Below, one piece after another: positions 1-9,269 of a stretch of 64,000 nt of DNA. The stretch's first letter is position 1. Each line of letters starts with the position of its first letter. The DNA comes from Candidatus Jettenia sp. AMX2 (lineage in GTDB: Bacteria; Planctomycetota; Brocadiia; Brocadiales; Brocadiaceae). The DNA is taken from NCBI GenBank assembly GCA_030583665.1, contig CP129469.1, positions 1,913,043 to 1,977,042 on the forward strand. Reading direction: 5' to 3'. The notes under the pieces are model-generated. The model searched no databases. It was not told where the DNA came from and was given only the letters and a program-made list of their open reading frames with translations. Made by a program: the position numbers and the translations under genes.

Positions 1-247
1 TTTTTCTGGCATTAGTAAGAATTTGATTGCGGTTCGCTGCGTTAGGATTTATTTTTGGTGGGCAGGGCCCACCCTTATATGTTATGGCCAGATATCCCCC
101 TCCCTTGATGGAAGGTGTTAGGAGAGGGTGATCAGCCTTTTTCCCTCCCACCTGACCTCCCTCATCATGAGATAGGAACACCGGGTTTAGAATTCTTATA
201 CATTAAATTAAGTAATTGAGGAGGATAAACACTCTATCCATACCTGT
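1..247. repeat. Intergenic repeat-bearing segment
   Basis: No gene is visible here. Around 53-77 there is a palindrome of the type GGTGGGCAGGGCCCACC, which recurs near 3488-3622 and 42843-42866. Around 95-215 there is a second repeat, with CCTCCCTTGATGGAAGG, AGGGTGATCA, CCCACCTGACCTCCCTC and then TTCTTATACATT. The same order of blocks recurs at 29772-29900. Both look like dispersed noncoding repeats that collect between genes in this genome. Confidence 0.6.
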
Positions 248-1816
248 TTAACATTGGCTCCCCCGCTCTTTTAGCAATTTATATTCAATGCTATCCACAA
301 GGGCATGCCAGCTCGCATCAATCAGGTTTTCTGATACCCCGACGGTATTCCAGATATCTTTCTCATCCTGCGATTCAATGTTTACCCTTACTTTAGCCGC
401 TGTCCCCTTCCGTGGATTAATTACCCGCACCTTATAGTCAACAAGCTTCATGCCCTTTAATGAAGGATAAAACCTGTCCAGCGCCTTGCGCAGGGCAGAG
501 TCAAGGGCATTCACAGGGCCTTCGCCTTCACTTGCACAAAGTTCCTGGATGCCGTCTACCTTTATCTTAACCGTTGCCTCGGTTACCGGCAATCCTTTCT
601 CCCTTTTTTCAACAATCACCCGAAACCCCTGTAAGTCAAAGAAAGGCTTGTACTGACCGGCTTTCTTTTTCACCAGCAATTCAAAAGATGCCTCTGCTGA
701 TTCGAACTGATACCCTTCATTCTCAAGGTTTTGAACTTCGTTAAGGATAGACCGCATAAATTCCGTGTCATGGGTTAGATTAAACTTCTCTACCTTTGCA
801 AGAATCGTAGAACTGCCGGAGAGTTCTGAAATCAGTATCTTTCTTTCATTACCAACAGATTCCGGCGGGATATGTTCATAGGTACATCTGTTCTTCTGAA
901 CAGCATTGACATGCAATCCGCCTTTATGAGCAAAGGCACTTGTCCCTACAAAAGGCTGGTTAGGACGAAGAAGCAGATTGGCCGTCTCATAAACATACCT
1001 GGATACCTCGGTAAGTTTTCTGAGCTTGTTTTCGCCTAAACAATGATACCCCTTTTTCAGAACGAGATTGGGAATAACGGTACATAAATCTGCATTTCCG
1101 CAGCGTTCTCCAAACCCGTTAATTGTCCCCTGTACCTGTTTGACACCCTGGTCCACAGCTGCGAGGGTATTTGCCACCGCCAGATCTCCGTCGTTATGGA
1201 CGTGAATACCCAGCGTCACGTTTATTTTCTGCCTGACATCTACAACGACCCCGCCAATTTCTGCAGGTAAACTCCCCCCATTGGTATCACATAACACAAT
1301 AACATCAGCGCCGGACGACTGTGCTGTCTCTAATACTTTCAGGGCATATTCACGGTTCCTCTTGTATGCATCAAAGAAATGTTCAGCATCAAACATAACC
1401 TCCCGGTTTTTGGATTTAAGATATGAAATGGTATCGGCAACCATCCTGAGGTTCTCATCAAGTGTAACCTTTAATACATCTGTTACATGAAAATCACAAC
1501 TCTTACCGACAATGGTAACTACAGGCGTATCTGCAAGCAGTAGTGCCAGTACGCCCTTGTCATCCCCGATACGCTTATGTGCCCTCCGGGTACTGCCGAA
1601 TGATGCAATCTTGGCATGTTGTAATTTTAATGATTTAACCTCAATGAAGTATGATTCATCCTTGGGATTGGCCAGAGGATACCCGCCTTCGATATAATCC
1701 ACCCCTAAATCATCTAACTTCGAGGTAATGAGTAACTTGTCCTGCAGTGAAAAGGAAATCCCTTCGGACTGGCTGCCATCACGAAGGGTAGTATCGTAAA
1801 TGAAGATTTTATTCAT
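248..1816 (-). CDS. cimA: (R)-citramalate synthase
   Basis: Condenses acetyl-CoA with pyruvate to citramalate, the first step of the threonine-independent route to isoleucine. The 522-residue protein opens with the DRE-TIM metallolyase signature YDTTLRDGSQSEGISFS and carries the metal-binding HVHNDGDLAVANTL segment near residue 205 and a GFGERCGNADL loop. The C-terminal third (from about residue 390) matches the LeuA-type allosteric dimer domain, which binds the feedback amino acid in this family. Length fits the long citramalate synthase type rather than isopropylmalate synthase, though the two families are close. The gene stands alone, with repeats downstream and about 210 bp of intergenic DNA before the divergent phosphatase gene. 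Confidence 0.9.
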   Translation of the reverse strand: MNKIFIYDTTLRDGSQSEGISFSLQDKLLITSKLDDLGVDYIEGGYPLANPKDESYFIEVKSLKLQHAKIASFGSTRRAHKRIGDDKGVLALLLADTPVVTIVGKSCDFHVTDVLKVTLDENLRMVADTISYLKSKNREVMFDAEHFFDAYKRNREYALKVLETAQSSGADVIVLCDTNGGSLPAEIGGVVVDVRQKINVTLGIHVHNDGDLAVANTLAAVDQGVKQVQGTINGFGERCGNADLCTVIPNLVLKKGYHCLGENKLRKLTEVSRYVYETANLLLRPNQPFVGTSAFAHKGGLHVNAVQKNRCTYEHIPPESVGNERKILISELSGSSTILAKVEKFNLTHDTEFMRSILNEVQNLENEGYQFESAEASFELLVKKKAGQYKPFFDLQGFRVIVEKREKGLPVTEATVKIKVDGIQELCASEGEGPVNALDSALRKALDRFYPSLKGMKLVDYKVRVINPRKGTAAKVRVNIESQDEKDIWNTVGVSENLIDASWHALVDSIEYKLLKERGSQC

Positions 1817-2026
1817 AATTTCAAAATGGTATCAATGGTCTTACAGCTTGTCAAGATGAAAAGAGGGAGACCCTTATCTCATTATATCTCATTAAAACAG
1901 GGGCGAAATAGTTACCGGAATTAAATTACCTTGAAAGACTTGCAATTGCTGATAGAATAAATAGACTTTAAAAATTTCAGAAACCATAAACACAAAACAT
2001 TTTAAAAGAGGTAAAAGAAACCGATT

Positions 2027-2638
2027 ATGCTGCGTGGAATTATATTTGACATGGACGGGACACTTACAAAACCCAATGTGGATTTTGCTGCTATCGAACG
2101 GGAAATAGGCGCTAAGGTTGGATTCATTATTGATTATGCAGAAAAGTCAGGTCCCGAAGAACGCAGGAGGGCGCTGGAAATCCTTGAACGCTATGAGGCA
2201 CAAGCTGCGCATGAATCAGAACTTAATGAAGGAGTACTGGAGATGCTGGAGTTTATCTCGAAAAAAAATTTAAAAAAAGCCCTTCTGACCCGCAATTCCC
2301 GAAAATCAGTTGCGACGGTTTTGAGTAAACACAATCTGCATTTCGAGTTTATTGTAAGTCGTGAAGATACCAAACCCAAACCGGCACCTGACCCGATATT
2401 CCTTCTGAGCAAGAGAATGAACATCCATACAGACCATCTGTTAATGGTTGGCGATTATAAGTACGACATTATGTGTGGAAAATCTGCAGGAACGAAAACA
2501 GCCCTGTTACGTTACAGAGAATACATTGAAACAGAGATTATCCCGGATTTTGAGATACAAAATCTCAGGGAAATCGTCCACATTGTTGAACATTTTGAAA
2601 AAATTGAATTAAGTACCCATGGAGGAAATAATGTATAA
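2027..2638 (+). CDS. HAD-superfamily phosphatase
   Basis: A 203-residue haloacid dehalogenase-like hydrolase. Motif I is FDMDGTL (residues 7-13) with the nucleophilic aspartate, motif II is LLTRNS near residue 89, and motifs III and IV are in a MVGDYKYDIMCGKSAG segment near residue 142. An all-helical cap lies between motifs I and II, as in the phosphoglycolate phosphatase / beta-phosphoglucomutase branch. The substrate cannot be told from sequence. The stop overlaps the start of the LolA-like gene by 8 nt, so the two are probably co-transcribed. Confidence 0.8.
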   Translation: MLRGIIFDMDGTLTKPNVDFAAIEREIGAKVGFIIDYAEKSGPEERRRALEILERYEAQAAHESELNEGVLEMLEFISKKNLKKALLTRNSRKSVATVLSKHNLHFEFIVSREDTKPKPAPDPIFLLSKRMNIHTDHLLMVGDYKYDIMCGKSAGTKTALLRYREYIETEIIPDFEIQNLREIVHIVEHFEKIELSTHGGNNV

Positions 2639-3335
2639 AAACAGGTTCACATTACTGCTTCTGTTCTTATTCGTGAATATCTTTCTTTCCTGCGGATTGG
2701 CCTTGTCCAGAGAGACATCTGCTCGGGAAGATTTAACTGATATTTTTAATGAAATGGAGATAGCCAATACGGCGTTTAAAACAATGAAAGCAGACATAGT
2801 TTATACCCGTACCATTGCGCTACTCGAATACACCGAAGTCTCTCACGGAGAGATCAGCTACAAAAAACCCAGGAGATTATACCTGAAATTTGCCCCACCC
2901 CGCGACGAGATAAATATTATCGATGAAAAACATATATGGATATACCGCCCTGCAAAAAAACAGGTTGAAAAATATGATGCAGGCAGCAGTGATCCCTCTC
3001 GTGGTACCAGTTTTCTGGATTTTGGATACGGTTCCGCTGTAGGAAAGATAAGGAAAGATTACGATATCACCTTGCTGGATACAAAAGAAGAAGGGAAAAA
3101 ATGGTTCTATCTCCTGGATCTGTCGCCAAGGGATCCAAGGTCTCATTATTCAAATATCCGGTTATGGGTGGAAGAAGGATTCTGGCTTCCGAACAAAATA
3201 GAGCTTTATGAGAGTGATGGTGAGATAGTTAACATCATAGAATTGAAAAATATAAAATTGAATAAAAGCATATCCGATAAACTTTTCAGATTTGACGTAC
3301 CCAGAGGGGTCGAGGTAATCGAACCGTTTCATTAA
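2631..3335 (+). CDS. LolA-like outer-membrane lipoprotein-sorting protein
   Basis: An exported protein of about 234 residues with a hydrophobic signal (MYKNRFTLLLLFLFVNIF) ending at a Cys in FLSCG, so a lipoprotein is possible though the lipobox is imperfect. The mature part has the LolA/LolB half-barrel pattern: KPRRLYLKFAPP, then IWIYRPAKKQVEKYDA, then a Lys-rich C-terminal sheet with LFRFDVPRGVEVIEP. By family it would carry lipids or lipoproteins across the periplasm. I chose the ATG at 2631 because GGAGG at 2621-2625 is well placed for it; an in-frame ATG 12 nt upstream overlaps that ribosome binding site. It overlaps the phosphatase gene. Confidence 0.7.
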   Translation: MYKNRFTLLLLFLFVNIFLSCGLALSRETSAREDLTDIFNEMEIANTAFKTMKADIVYTRTIALLEYTEVSHGEISYKKPRRLYLKFAPPRDEINIIDEKHIWIYRPAKKQVEKYDAGSSDPSRGTSFLDFGYGSAVGKIRKDYDITLLDTKEEGKKWFYLLDLSPRDPRSHYSNIRLWVEEGFWLPNKIELYESDGEIVNIIELKNIKLNKSISDKLFRFDVPRGVEVIEPFH

Positions 3336-3909
3336 ATTCTTCGCTGGTCGTTCGGAATGACTATGTTTGTCATTCCGAGGGCTTGTCCTGAGAAAAACCG
3401 GCAGGGAAGCTTGTCATAACGGCAAAATACATTCATGGCAGGTCAATCGTGTTCCTCTGTTGACAATAGATTTTACGTTTTTAATGATGTAGGGTAGGCA
3501 CTGCCCACCAAAAAATAAACACGGCAAATGACCGAACAAATTGTGGTAGGCGATGCCTACCCTAAGGACTTTATGCACGCAGATTAATATGTAGGGTAGG
3601 GCATTGCCCACCGAAAATAAGCATCGTATATAGCCAAACAAGCCAGGTTTTCGGTGCGTAATCCAATAAACACCAGAAACATAACCGGTATTTTTTGAAA
3701 AACAGAAGCTTTTGGCTATAGTAATGAACTAAACGGTAATTGACAGGCAATATCAAGCACAGCATACTTAAGATATCTCTTATTACGATGCTAAGCATTG
3801 ACACCCTCTTCACCCTGCCAGAGGAGACAGGTCATATCCCCCTTCTTTATATGATGATCAAAGGAGAAGAATACGTTTGAACTTCTTTTGCACAGAGAGC
3901 CATCGTAAC
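3336..3909. repeat. Gene-free stretch with clustered palindromes
   Basis: About 570 bp without a credible gene. Three close copies of one palindrome family lie at about 3488-3510 (TAGGGTAGGCACTGCCCACC), 3546-3566 (GGTAGGCGATGCCTACCCTA, in the other orientation) and 3592-3614 (TAGGGTAGGGCATTGCCCACC). Copies 1 and 3 are followed by an A-rich AAAATAA tail, as are copies at the window start and at 42843. A CATTCCGAGGGCTTGTCC motif lies at 3371-3390. These are REP-like elements; the palindromes could fold as hairpins in RNA or single-stranded DNA. Confidence 0.65.
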
Positions 3910-4653
3910 ATGTCAGGCAACAGAAAAATCCTGGTGACAGGCGCTGCAGGTTTCATTGGTTTCCATTTTTGTAAAAGACTCCTGGAATGCGGAAGCCTTG
4001 TCGTTGGTATTGACAATCTTAACGATTATTATAACATCAATCTAAAGCTTGACCGGTTAAGTCAGCTTGAAGAAATCAGTAATTTCAGTTTTTTTAAAAC
4101 GGATCTTTCCAACAAAGAATCAATTACTCACCTTTTCGGGAAAGAAAAATTTGATAGCGTCGTGAACCTTGCGGCGCAGGCAGGAGTCAGGTATTCCATT
4201 ATAAATCCCCATGCTTATACAGACAGCAATATCACAGGATTTCTCAATATCCTTGAAGGATGCCGGCACCACAAGGTCAGGCATCTTGTCTTTGCTTCAT
4301 CAAGCTCCGTTTACGGGGCGAATACAAAGATGCCGTTTTCAATGCATCATAATGTCGATCATCCCGGAACCCGATCCGCACTGAAATGGAAATAACCCCG
4401 ATTCAGCAAGAAGCTATGCCCCTTACAGACTATACAATATTGGGAACAACAACCCTGTTGAGTTATTACGGTTTATTGAGGTCTTAGGGGATTGTCTCAA
4501 GAAAAAGGCAAAGAAAATTCTGAAGCCAATGCACCGGCAACATATGCCGACATTGATGATTTAGCAAGAGATACGGGTTTTAAACCGTCAACAACGATCG
4601 AGGAAGGAATGAATAAATTTGTGGAGTGGTACAAAGAATATTATAAGATTTAG
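3910..4653 (+). pseudogene. UDP-glucuronate 4-epimerase, internally deleted and frameshifted
   Basis: The first 160 residues are a good extended short-chain dehydrogenase: the NAD-binding VTGAAGFIGFHFCKRL at the start, NLAAQAGVRYSI, and SSSSVYGAN carrying the first active-site serine region. After about 4380 the frame is lost and the YxxxK active-site region is only a scrap. The far C-terminus survives in another frame: LYNIGNNNPVELLRFIE around 4428-4480 and ATYADIDDLARDTGFKPS followed by the usual end WYKEYYKI up to 4653. Roughly 100 central residues are missing. It would have made UDP-galacturonate for surface polysaccharide, matching the mannose-1-phosphate gene that follows. Confidence 0.8.
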
Positions 4654-4702
4654 AATGCCTCTCTGGACATAACAGTATTTATGGTAGGACATCTACCCCC
4701 GG

Positions 4703-4731
4703 TTGACATATTAATTTTACCTTTTTATCCA
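4703..4731 (+). promoter_or_regulatory. Candidate sigma-70 promoter for manC
   Basis: A consensus -35 TTGACA at 4703-4708 is followed after 17 bp by TATCCA at 4726-4731, a weak -10. The start codon of the guanylyltransferase gene is 28 bp further on, with GAGGAAA as ribosome binding site. The -35 is convincing, the -10 less so. Confidence 0.4.
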
Positions 4732-4758
4732 CACTCATTCATGTAAAGAGGAAATCGA

Positions 4759-6153
4759 ATGAAGACACTCGTTCTCGCAGGTGGTTCCGGCACAAGACTC
4801 TGGCCGTTGAGCAGGCAGAATTTTCCAAAACAATTTCTGAAATTAAACAAAAACAAATCGCTTCTGCAGGAGTCCGTAGAAAGACTTTCCGGAGTAATCT
4901 TGCCGGACGATATTGTCATAATAACAAACAATGATTATCAGTTTTTTGTTGCTTCGGAATTAAAGAATTTACCTGGTATTCACACCATCCTCGAACCGGC
5001 AAGCAGAAACACAGCGCCTGCAATAGCCCTAGGTGTTAAATATTGTACGGATGTTTTAGGATGCAGTAAAGAAGACGTTGTTTTTATATCCCCTTCTGAT
5101 CATATAATCAGACCTGAAGAAAAATTCAAAGAATATTTAAGAGAGGCAAAGGAAATTGCACAAGAAGGTTATATTGTCACCTTTGGGATTCAACCAACAA
5201 AACCGGAAACAGGATACGGGTATATTAAGGGTAATGAGAATGAACAACCATCGCGTAGCAGTCAAAAATATGTTAAGGTTGAGAAATTTACAGAAAAACC
5301 AACGAAGGAACTGGCTGAATATTATCTCAAAAAAGGCAACTATTACTGGAATTCAGGCATGTTTGCTTTTACCATAGGAACAATAATGGGAGAATTAGAA
5401 AAATACGCCCCACAGATACATAAGGAACTTGCAAAGGGATATGATGAAATGATATCAACCTTTATTCAAATGCCTGATATTTCAATAGATTATGCAGTAA
5501 TGGAGAAATCAGACAAGGTTGTAACACTGCCTCTCGATTTATACTGGAATGATATAGGCTCATGGGATTCATTATTCGATGCGCTGGATAAGGATGAAAA
5601 CGGGAACGTAAAAATCGGCGATATAGTGTCCATTAATACCAAAGAGACCCTGATTATTGGCAATAAGAGGCTGATCTCCACCGTAGGACTGGAAAATTGT
5701 TTGATCATAGAAACAAGCGATGCTATATTGATTGCAAAGCGGGGAGAAGCCCAAAGGGTAAAGGACATCGTGGCAACGCTAAAAAGTAAAGCAAGAAGCG
5801 AAGCGAACGAGCATGTTACTATCTACAGACCGTGGGGAAGTTATACGGTGCTTGAAGAAGGCCCAAGATATAAAATAAAACGCATTGTAGTGCATGCAAA
5901 TGAACGGTTGAGCTTACAGATGCATCATCACAGATCTGAACATTGGGTTGTCGTAAAAGGCGTGGCAAAAGTAACTGTTGGTAATGAAGAGAAATTCATC
6001 CATGAAAACGAGAGTACTTATATACCGAAATCAACCTTACACCGGCTCGAAAACCCGGGCAAGATACCACTCGAAATAATAGAGGTTCAAAACGGGGAAT
6101 ATATCAAAGAAGACGATATTGTCAGAATTAATGACATATACGGAAGGAAATGA
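4759..6153 (+). CDS. manC: Mannose-1-phosphate guanylyltransferase / mannose-6-phosphate isomerase
   Basis: A 464-residue bifunctional enzyme of GDP-mannose synthesis. The N-terminal nucleotidyltransferase domain starts with VLAGGSGTRLWPLSRQNFPK, has the ISPSDHII magnesium-binding segment near residue 115 and FTEKPTKELAEYYLKKGNYY near residue 177. A left-handed beta-helix follows. The C-terminal cupin domain (from about residue 350) has RPWGSYTVLEEGPRYKIKRI and the metal ligands in QMHHHRSEHWVVV, which is type II phosphomannose isomerase. GDP-mannose would feed polysaccharide or glycoprotein glycosylation. Its stop lies directly against an attC-like site on the other strand, so it marks a border between core and accessory DNA. 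Confidence 0.93.
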   Translation: MKTLVLAGGSGTRLWPLSRQNFPKQFLKLNKNKSLLQESVERLSGVILPDDIVIITNNDYQFFVASELKNLPGIHTILEPASRNTAPAIALGVKYCTDVLGCSKEDVVFISPSDHIIRPEEKFKEYLREAKEIAQEGYIVTFGIQPTKPETGYGYIKGNENEQPSRSSQKYVKVEKFTEKPTKELAEYYLKKGNYYWNSGMFAFTIGTIMGELEKYAPQIHKELAKGYDEMISTFIQMPDISIDYAVMEKSDKVVTLPLDLYWNDIGSWDSLFDALDKDENGNVKIGDIVSINTKETLIIGNKRLISTVGLENCLIIETSDAILIAKRGEAQRVKDIVATLKSKARSEANEHVTIYRPWGSYTVLEEGPRYKIKRIVVHANERLSLQMHHHRSEHWVVVKGVAKVTVGNEEKFIHENESTYIPKSTLHRLENPGKIPLEIIEVQNGEYIKEDDIVRINDIYGRK

Positions 6154-6154
6154 T

Positions 6155-6242
6155 TAAGCTCACTTGCGCTTCTGGCGTGCAGCTTGCGGCTCTTTGCAAG
6201 GCGCATGGCGGAAAAGCGTCAATGTGGAGCGGCTTGTTAGGC
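6155..6242 (-). other. Integron attC-like site after the methyltransferase gene
   Basis: Read on the minus strand, the methyltransferase stop is followed after four bases by GCCTAAC, a perfect RYYYAAC core, then AAGCCGCTCCACATTGACGC. The two arms pair as TTGACGCTT with AAGCGCAA, leaving one A unpaired, and as AAGC..CTCCAC with GTGAGCTT. The far core (around 6155-6163) is degenerate. Length is about 88 bp, within the attC range. Position right after a stop codon is typical of a gene cassette. Confidence 0.6.
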
Positions 6243-6246
6243 GGAT

Positions 6247-7212
6247 TTATATACTTTGTCGTGCCCATTCTTCGTTTGGATTCATGATACGAGAAGGTCT
6301 TTCGTGTTGAAATAAGGTATTTTGACTTGAATGAGTCTTTATTCTCTGATTTGCCAATTTTACATATTCAGGTTCAATGTCATATCCGATATGGTGCCTT
6401 CCATCTTTAAGAGCAGCAAGGCATGCGGTTCCACTGCCACAAAATGGGTCTAAAACAACATCACCTTTGAAAGTATATAGTTGGATTAAGCGATGGGGTA
6501 GCTCCTCTGGAAAGGGAGCAGGATGGCCTATACTACGGGCTGACACTGCCGGAAAAGTCCAGACACTCTTAGTCCACTCAAGGAATTCTTCTTTGCTTAT
6601 GGTGTTCTCTTTATGGCTTCTCTTTCTTGAAAATGATTCTTTTGAGAAAACTAAAATATATTCGTGAATGTCTCGTAATACAGGGTTTGCGGCTGATTGC
6701 CAGCTTCCCCATGCTGTGGAAGGGCTTGCGCTCGATGCCTTATTCCAAATTATTTCACCACGCATAAAAAAACCGATTTCTTGCATATCCTCTATGATAT
6801 AGCTGTGAAGCGGTATATATGGCTTCCTGCCGAGGTTGGCAACATTAACACAGGCCCGTCCCCCAGTTACAAGCTTTTTATATGTCTCTGAGAACACTCT
6901 CTTTAGTAAGTCCCTGTACTCATCAAGAGAAAGGTCTTTGTCGTATTCCTTTTTTACATTATACGGTGGTGATGTGACCATTAAATGAACGCTGCAGTCA
7001 GGAATATCATCCATTATCTCGCTTGATTTGCAGTAGATTCTATCAAGGTTTTCGGTTGGTATGTGGTTTTCAATGAATCTTACCTTTTCAATTGGTTTTT
7101 TGCCCTCGTACAATTTGCTATCATAAAACACAGAAGAATCATGATTGATTCTCCCCGGCGTTCCGAAAGAACTTGTTTTTGTCCCATTTCGCTTATGTTT
7201 TAACTCTTTCAT
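6247..7212 (-). CDS. Site-specific DNA methyltransferase (N4-cytosine type) of a type II system
   Basis: A 321-residue SAM-dependent DNA methyltransferase. The catalytic motif TSPPYN is at residues 80-85 and the SAM-binding DPFCGSGTACLAAL is near residue 255, so motif IV precedes motif I, the beta-class order. SPPY rather than DPPY suggests N4-methylcytosine. It would protect the recognition site of the endonuclease encoded just upstream; its ATG lies 6 bp after the endonuclease stop, with AAGGAATAACGGG in front of it. The gene looks intact. Having an attC-like site right behind its stop suggests that the pair arrived as an integron cassette. Confidence 0.85.
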   Translation of the reverse strand: MKELKHKRNGTKTSSFGTPGRINHDSSVFYDSKLYEGKKPIEKVRFIENHIPTENLDRIYCKSSEIMDDIPDCSVHLMVTSPPYNVKKEYDKDLSLDEYRDLLKRVFSETYKKLVTGGRACVNVANLGRKPYIPLHSYIIEDMQEIGFFMRGEIIWNKASSASPSTAWGSWQSAANPVLRDIHEYILVFSKESFSRKRSHKENTISKEEFLEWTKSVWTFPAVSARSIGHPAPFPEELPHRLIQLYTFKGDVVLDPFCGSGTACLAALKDGRHHIGYDIEPEYVKLANQRIKTHSSQNTLFQHERPSRIMNPNEEWARQSI

Positions 7213-7218
7213 ATCCCG

Positions 7219-8082
7219 TTATTCCTTGATTAACTTTAAGAAGATTTCTGCCTTCTTTTCGCAGGTCGTTTCACGGTTAGCAGTCTCAATAATCTTTCCT
7301 AATTCTTTCTTGCTTTTCATGCTGGAAAAGAAGTTCCTTTCTTCTGAAAGCAAAACGTCAAAGGAATTCTTAAGTTCTTCAAAACTGTCAAACCTGTAGA
7401 ATCCCTGTTTTTCAGTATTCTTGATGTCCTCTCCATTGTCATCCAATGGCTTTAGGTTCACAGACCAGAAACCCTGTATAATCCCGGCCACCTTTAGGTG
7501 GTCAACCTTTGGATAGTAACTATTTGTGATGGGGGTGTTGCCCATCACAATAATCGGTATTCTTGCCGCCTTGAAACTCGAAACCCTTATATTTATACTC
7601 TTGCCTATACCTTTTCACATTGAATCAGAACGCAACAAGCCAGGGTTACCCTGATGGGTCTTGTAATCTCCAATACAAGACAAGGCTTTGCCTTGTAATT
7701 CCCAATTCCAGACGATGGACATCTTAACTTCAATTATAGCCAAAATGTCCTCTGGATGCTGGTTAATATTCTTGTTTTTTGAAATGACAACATCAGCTGG
7801 GGATTGATTTGACAATGCTATCTCATTACAGATTGCGCCTTGCACGGCAAACAATCCCTTATCTTTTACAACTTTTTCGATTAAGTCAGTCGTCCATTTC
7901 TCGGTAAAATTCCCGATTAAGGCATTTCTGCTTTGAAGGGTGCTTTTCTTGCCGTCATATCCCTTGGGCCAGTAGGCAAGGTACCTATCGTTGTCGGTTA
8001 CATAGAATAACTGTTCAGGAGTGGCGAATTTGACTGATTCAGTGAAGAACCTCTTTTCAACTTCTTTGTTCCATAGTTCCAT
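7219..8082 (-). pseudogene. Type II restriction endonuclease gene with an in-frame stop
   Basis: Two open stretches, 155 and 109 residues, lie in the same frame and are separated by one TGA at 7615-7617 and a short open link. Read through, they give one protein of about 287 residues: LLRSDSM, stop, KGIGKSINIRV, then AARIPIIVMGNTPITN. The first part has an acidic EVKMS core after ILAIIEV (near residue 128), as expected for a PD-(D/E)XK nuclease. Pairing with the adjacent methyltransferase supports a restriction role. One T-to-G change from TTA would explain the stop. A truncated 155-residue product seems unlikely to cut. A sequencing error cannot be excluded. Confidence 0.75.
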
Positions 8083-8157
8083 AATGTGGAGATTCTACAT
8101 TCTTTTGATTAAAATATAAAGTCTTTTCTTTGGTCGGTTGCCTTTCATCAGTTACGC

Positions 8158-8218
8158 AACTAACGCCAGCGCTAAGCCGTGCCGCTTTTTGATGTCGGCT
8201 TGAGCGCATAGCTAGGGC
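8158..8218 (-). other. Integron attC-like site upstream of the restriction endonuclease
   Basis: On the minus strand the 61-bp site runs from GCCCTAGC to GTTAGTT. The inner arms GCGCTCAAGCCG and CGGCTTAGCGC pair fully except for one unpaired C, the extrahelical base expected in attC, and the outer CTAGC pairs with GTTAG through one G-T wobble. The arm CTCAAGCCGAC and the GGCTTAGCGC...GTTAG end resemble well-known resistance-cassette attC sites. The endonuclease start is 75 bp downstream; upstream, an IS3-family element abuts it at 8231. Confidence 0.7.
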
Positions 8219-8273
8219 ACAACTGCGGAATGTGTCAATGAAAATTAGACATTTTTTTAAAGAATTTAGACTC

Positions 8274-9269
8274 TCACGATAGTGTATTTTCCCGTTTTGG
8301 TTGATTAATCCATGCAGCCTGTGGTAAACGTGGAGGTTCAGGTACTTTTCCCTTGAACCGTTCCGGATGTTTTTCAAAAGCGGTCTTTAACACACGGCTT
8401 CGTTCTTTCACAATATGATCTGTACGTCCATAATGAACAGATTCGGGAGTAAAGAGTCCGATGCCTGAATGATAGTGTTCCGTATTGTACCAGAGAAAGA
8501 AATTCTTACAGAATATTCTGGAAGATTCAATAGAGGTAAAAAATCCAGGGAATTCAGGATGATACTTAAGGGTTTTAAACTGTGATTCAGAATAGGGATT
8601 ATCATTACTGACGTAAGGCCTGGAGTGGCTTTTTGTAATCCCCAGGTCAGAGAGCAGAAAGGCAACTGGTTTAGAAGTCATACTTGATCCCCGGTCAGCA
8701 TGAATAATCAGTTGTCCAGGTTGAATACCCTGTTTGTTGGCAGTCTCACGTATCAACCTTTCAGCCAGAGCCGCTTGTTCCCTGTGTGCAACCATCCAGC
8801 CGACCACATAGCGACTGAAGATGTCAAGGATCACATAGAGATAAAAATAACTCCATTTTGTTGGCCCTTTCAGTTTTGTGATATCCCAGGACCATACCTG
8901 ATTGGGGGCAGTTGCCAGGAGTTCAGGTTTCTGATATACGGGGTGACGTAACAGGTTTCTTCGTTCCCTTACCTCGTGGTGTTTTTCCAGGAGACGATAC
9001 AGAGTTCTTACAGAACACAGATAGACCCCTTCATCCAGGAGGGTTGTATATACTTGCCGGGGAGACTTATCACAAAAACGCTCAGAGTGTAAGGTATCAA
9101 GTATGATGTGTTCCTCCGTGGGAGACAATGCCAGAGGTGGTTTTACCGTGATACGCCTTTGCTGAATATTTTTCTGGTAGTAGTAATAACTTGCCCGTGG
9201 GATGCCCAACGTTTCACAGGCATTTTTCATACGAATCTCTTTGGCAAGTGATTCAACGGCAAGCATCAT
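8274..9269 (-). CDS. IS3-family transposase, OrfB (DDE integrase core)
   Basis: A 331-residue transposase catalytic subunit. An HTH-like segment (residues 15-30, ACETLGIPRASYYYY) is followed by the rve integrase core: WSWDITKLKG holds the first Asp, IIHADRGSSM the second and NPYSESQFKTLKY the Glu. The start ATG overlaps the orfA stop as ATGA, so it is likely made by translational coupling; a frameshift fusion is possible in this family. It seems intact. Confidence 0.92.
   Translation of the reverse strand: MMLAVESLAKEIRMKNACETLGIPRASYYYYQKNIQQRRITVKPPLALSPTEEHIILDTLHSERFCDKSPRQVYTTLLDEGVYLCSVRTLYRLLEKHHEVRERRNLLRHPVYQKPELLATAPNQVWSWDITKLKGPTKWSYFYLYVILDIFSRYVVGWMVAHREQAALAERLIRETANKQGIQPGQLIIHADRGSSMTSKPVAFLLSDLGITKSHSRPYVSNDNPYSESQFKTLKYHPEFPGFFTSIESSRIFCKNFFLWYNTEHYHSGIGLFTPESVHYGRTDHIVKERSRVLKTAFEKHPERFKGKVPEPPRLPQAAWINQPKRENTLS

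Noticed and set aside
7219-8082. TGA read as selenocysteine or as tryptophan in this genome
   Set aside because: No SECIS-like hairpin is evident after the codon, the enzyme type uses no selenocysteine, and TGA is a normal stop of several core genes here.
8057-8377. 106-residue minus-strand ORF across the IS end and attC
   Set aside because: It runs through the inverted repeat and the attC-like hairpin and has no recognisable protein pattern.
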